Of a stretch of 5,872 nt of DNA, positions 4,826-5,872 are shown piece by piece. The stretch comes from Pseudooctadecabacter sp. (GTDB lineage: Bacteria > Pseudomonadota > Alphaproteobacteria > Rhodobacterales > Rhodobacteraceae): NCBI GenBank assembly GCA_020628265.1, contig JAHDFG010000139.1, forward strand, positions 1-5,872, given 5' to 3'. Position 1 is the stretch's first letter, and each line of letters opens with the position of its first letter. The notes beneath the pieces were generated by a model. It was not told where the DNA came from and ran no database searches. It saw only the letters and a list, made by a program, of their open reading frames with translations. The translations under genes were made by a program, and so were the position numbers.

Positions 4826-4857
4826 TATGCACCGAACGCCCCCGAAAGGAGCCTCAG

Positions 4858-5550
4858 ATGACGCCTGACGTTGACCCCAAACAGTTGGAATTGCTGGATG
4901 CGATCCTGCCCCATGTGGCCTTTGATGGCTGGACCGAGGATGCGTTTCGGGCGGCGGTGGAGGATTCGGACCTGACCGGCGAGGCTGCGAAAGCGGCCTG
5001 CCCACGGGGCGCCGTTGATCTGGCCATTCTGTTTCACAAGCAGGGTGATGCCGCGATGGTGGAGGCTCTGTCGGCGGCTGATCTGTCAGACATGCGCTTT
5101 CGGGATAAGGTGGCCCATGCGATCCGGCTCCGTCTGGATGCGGTGGATGACAAAGAGGCGGTCCGGCGCGGCACTGTCTTATTTGCTTTACCCCACATGG
5201 CACCCGAAGGGTCAAAGCTGATCTGGGGGACGGCAGACGCGATCTGGACGGCGCTCGGCGACACGTCGGACGATGTGAACTGGTACACGAAACGGGCGAC
5301 ACTGTCGGCCGTCTATGGCTCGGTCGTCCTCTACTGGCTGGGCGATGACAGTGCGGACGAACAAGCCACAACCGCTTTCATCAACCGCAGGATCGAAAAC
5401 GTTATGCAGTTTGAACAGGTGAAATCTGCGTTCAAATCCAACCCTCTGACGAAACCCTTTGCGAACGCTCTTGGTCAGCTAACGGCACGGATCAAGGCCC
5501 CGGGGCCTGCGCCATCGGACCTCCCCGGATCGTGGAACCTGCCCCGATGA
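4858..5550 (+). CDS. COQ9 family protein, 230 aa
   Basis: Homologue of mitochondrial COQ9, a lipid-binding accessory protein of ubiquinone biosynthesis that in eukaryotes works with the COQ7 hydroxylase; the bacterial role is assumed to be similar. The fold is helical and TetR-like. Family hallmarks are the N-terminal helix LLDAILPHVAFDGWTEDAF (12-30), PRGAVDLAILFHKQGD (49-64) and FRDKVAHAIRLRL (81-93). The most conserved block, SDDVNWYTKRATLSAVYGSV at 137-156, is followed by LYWLGDDS. INRRIENVMQFEQVK (175-189) leads into a proline-rich tail. The start has AAAGGAG at 4845-4851, six bases upstream. The next gene begins within its stop codon. It is divergent from rpsU. The family is certain; the exact biochemical role in this organism is inferred. 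Confidence 0.95.
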   Translation: MTPDVDPKQLELLDAILPHVAFDGWTEDAFRAAVEDSDLTGEAAKAACPRGAVDLAILFHKQGDAAMVEALSAADLSDMRFRDKVAHAIRLRLDAVDDKEAVRRGTVLFALPHMAPEGSKLIWGTADAIWTALGDTSDDVNWYTKRATLSAVYGSVVLYWLGDDSADEQATTAFINRRIENVMQFEQVKSAFKSNPLTKPFANALGQLTARIKAPGPAPSDLPGSWNLPR

Positions 5551-5872
5551 AAGCGGTCGAAATTACAGCCGCCGGTGGGCCAGACGTCTTACAGCTAACG
5601 GATGTTGAAACGCCCGAACCCGGCCATGGTCAGGTGCGCATCGCTGTCGCCTACGCGGGTGTGAACCGTCCTGATGCGCTACAGCGCGCGGGGCTCTATA
5701 ACCCGCCCAAAGGGGCCAGCCCCTTGCCCGGTCTTGAGGCCGCGGGGACCATCAGTGCCGTAGGCGCGGGTGTTACCGATTGGGCTGTAGGGGACCGCGT
5801 TTGCGCGTTGCTGCCCGGTGGTGGCTACGCCGAAGAGGTTGTCACGCCCGCCGCCCATTGCCTGCCGATCCC
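5547..5872 (+). CDS. NAD(P)H quinone oxidoreductase (zinc-independent MDR family), partial
   Basis: The first 108 residues of a medium-chain dehydrogenase/reductase of the quinone oxidoreductase type, PIG3/TP53I3-like; the gene runs off the end of the window. The GroES-like N-terminal domain is visible: MKAVEI start, EPGHGQVRIAVAYAGVNRPD (24-43), ALQRAGLYNPP (44-54), PGLEAAGTISAVG (61-73) and VGDRVCALLPGGGYAEEV (81-98). The GVNRPDALQRxGLY stretch, where zinc alcohol dehydrogenases carry a catalytic Cys, marks it as non-zinc. The ATG overlaps the COQ9 stop as ATGA (4 nt) with no clear ribosome site of its own, so coupled translation is likely. The nucleotide-binding domain lies outside the window. 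Confidence 0.93.
   Translation, partial: MKAVEITAAGGPDVLQLTDVETPEPGHGQVRIAVAYAGVNRPDALQRAGLYNPPKGASPLPGLEAAGTISAVGAGVTDWAVGDRVCALLPGGGYAEEVVTPAAHCLPI

Noticed and set aside
4691..5371. 226-codon open frame on the minus strand opposite COQ9
   Set aside because: It has a proline- and arginine-rich composition typical of an antisense shadow, overlaps rpsU and its promoter, and lies across a clear COQ9 gene.
1..5872. A mobile element, prophage remnant or defence island
   Set aside because: No transposase, integrase, tRNA-flanked junction, long terminal repeats or defence-type domains; all the larger genes belong to common chromosomal families with even composition.

Overview
The window looks like ordinary chromosome from an alphaproteobacterium of the Rhodobacteraceae (Roseobacter group). 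This is inferred from moderately GC-rich coding sequence, the style of the YtoQ, Nu-class GST, MscL and COQ9 proteins, and the divergent rpsU / COQ9 arrangement. No species can be named from the sequence alone. There is no mobile element, CRISPR array, tRNA or rRNA gene, and I see no convincing new defence or biosynthetic system. The less ordinary content is a pair of tandem micro-ORFs and several structured 5' leaders.

Layout, left to right. (1) 17-1125, plus strand: a class I SAM-dependent methyltransferase, then a YtoQ-family protein. The gap is 35 nt and holds a hairpin that buries the ytoQ ribosome binding site. (2) 1171-1872, minus strand: a Nu-class (YfcG/YghU-like) glutathione S-transferase, convergent with ytoQ across a 12-position hairpin. 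Its upstream region holds a perfect TATAAT box and nested inverted repeats, shared with the divergent mscL gene. (3) 2027-2458, plus strand: mscL, closed by a strong intrinsic terminator. (4) 2525-3643, minus strand: alanine dehydrogenase (ald), divergent from an Lrp/AsnC-family regulator at 3774-4235 that is probably its AldR-type regulator. (5) 4299-4449, plus strand: two adjacent membrane micro-ORFs of 21 and 24 codons, clearly similar to each other. (6) 4479-4508: a bidirectional terminator, then rpsU (30S protein S21) on the minus strand at 4536-4742, with a recognisable promoter and a structured leader. (7) 4858 to the end, plus strand: a COQ9-family gene overlapped by 4 nt by the start of a quinone oxidoreductase gene that runs off the window.

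How the genes relate. Ald and the Lrp-like protein form a plausible self-contained alanine-responsive unit: the enzyme interconverts L-alanine with pyruvate and ammonia, and the regulator would sense the amino acid. COQ9 and the quinone oxidoreductase overlap as ATGA and are probably translated together; one serves ubiquinone synthesis, the other resembles quinone reductases. The GST and MscL are separate stress-related functions (thiol redox and osmotic downshock) that share a divergent control region. The two micro-ORFs have no recognised function. Their position after the regulator and before a terminator suggests they are the 3' end of the lrp transcript or a very short unit of their own.
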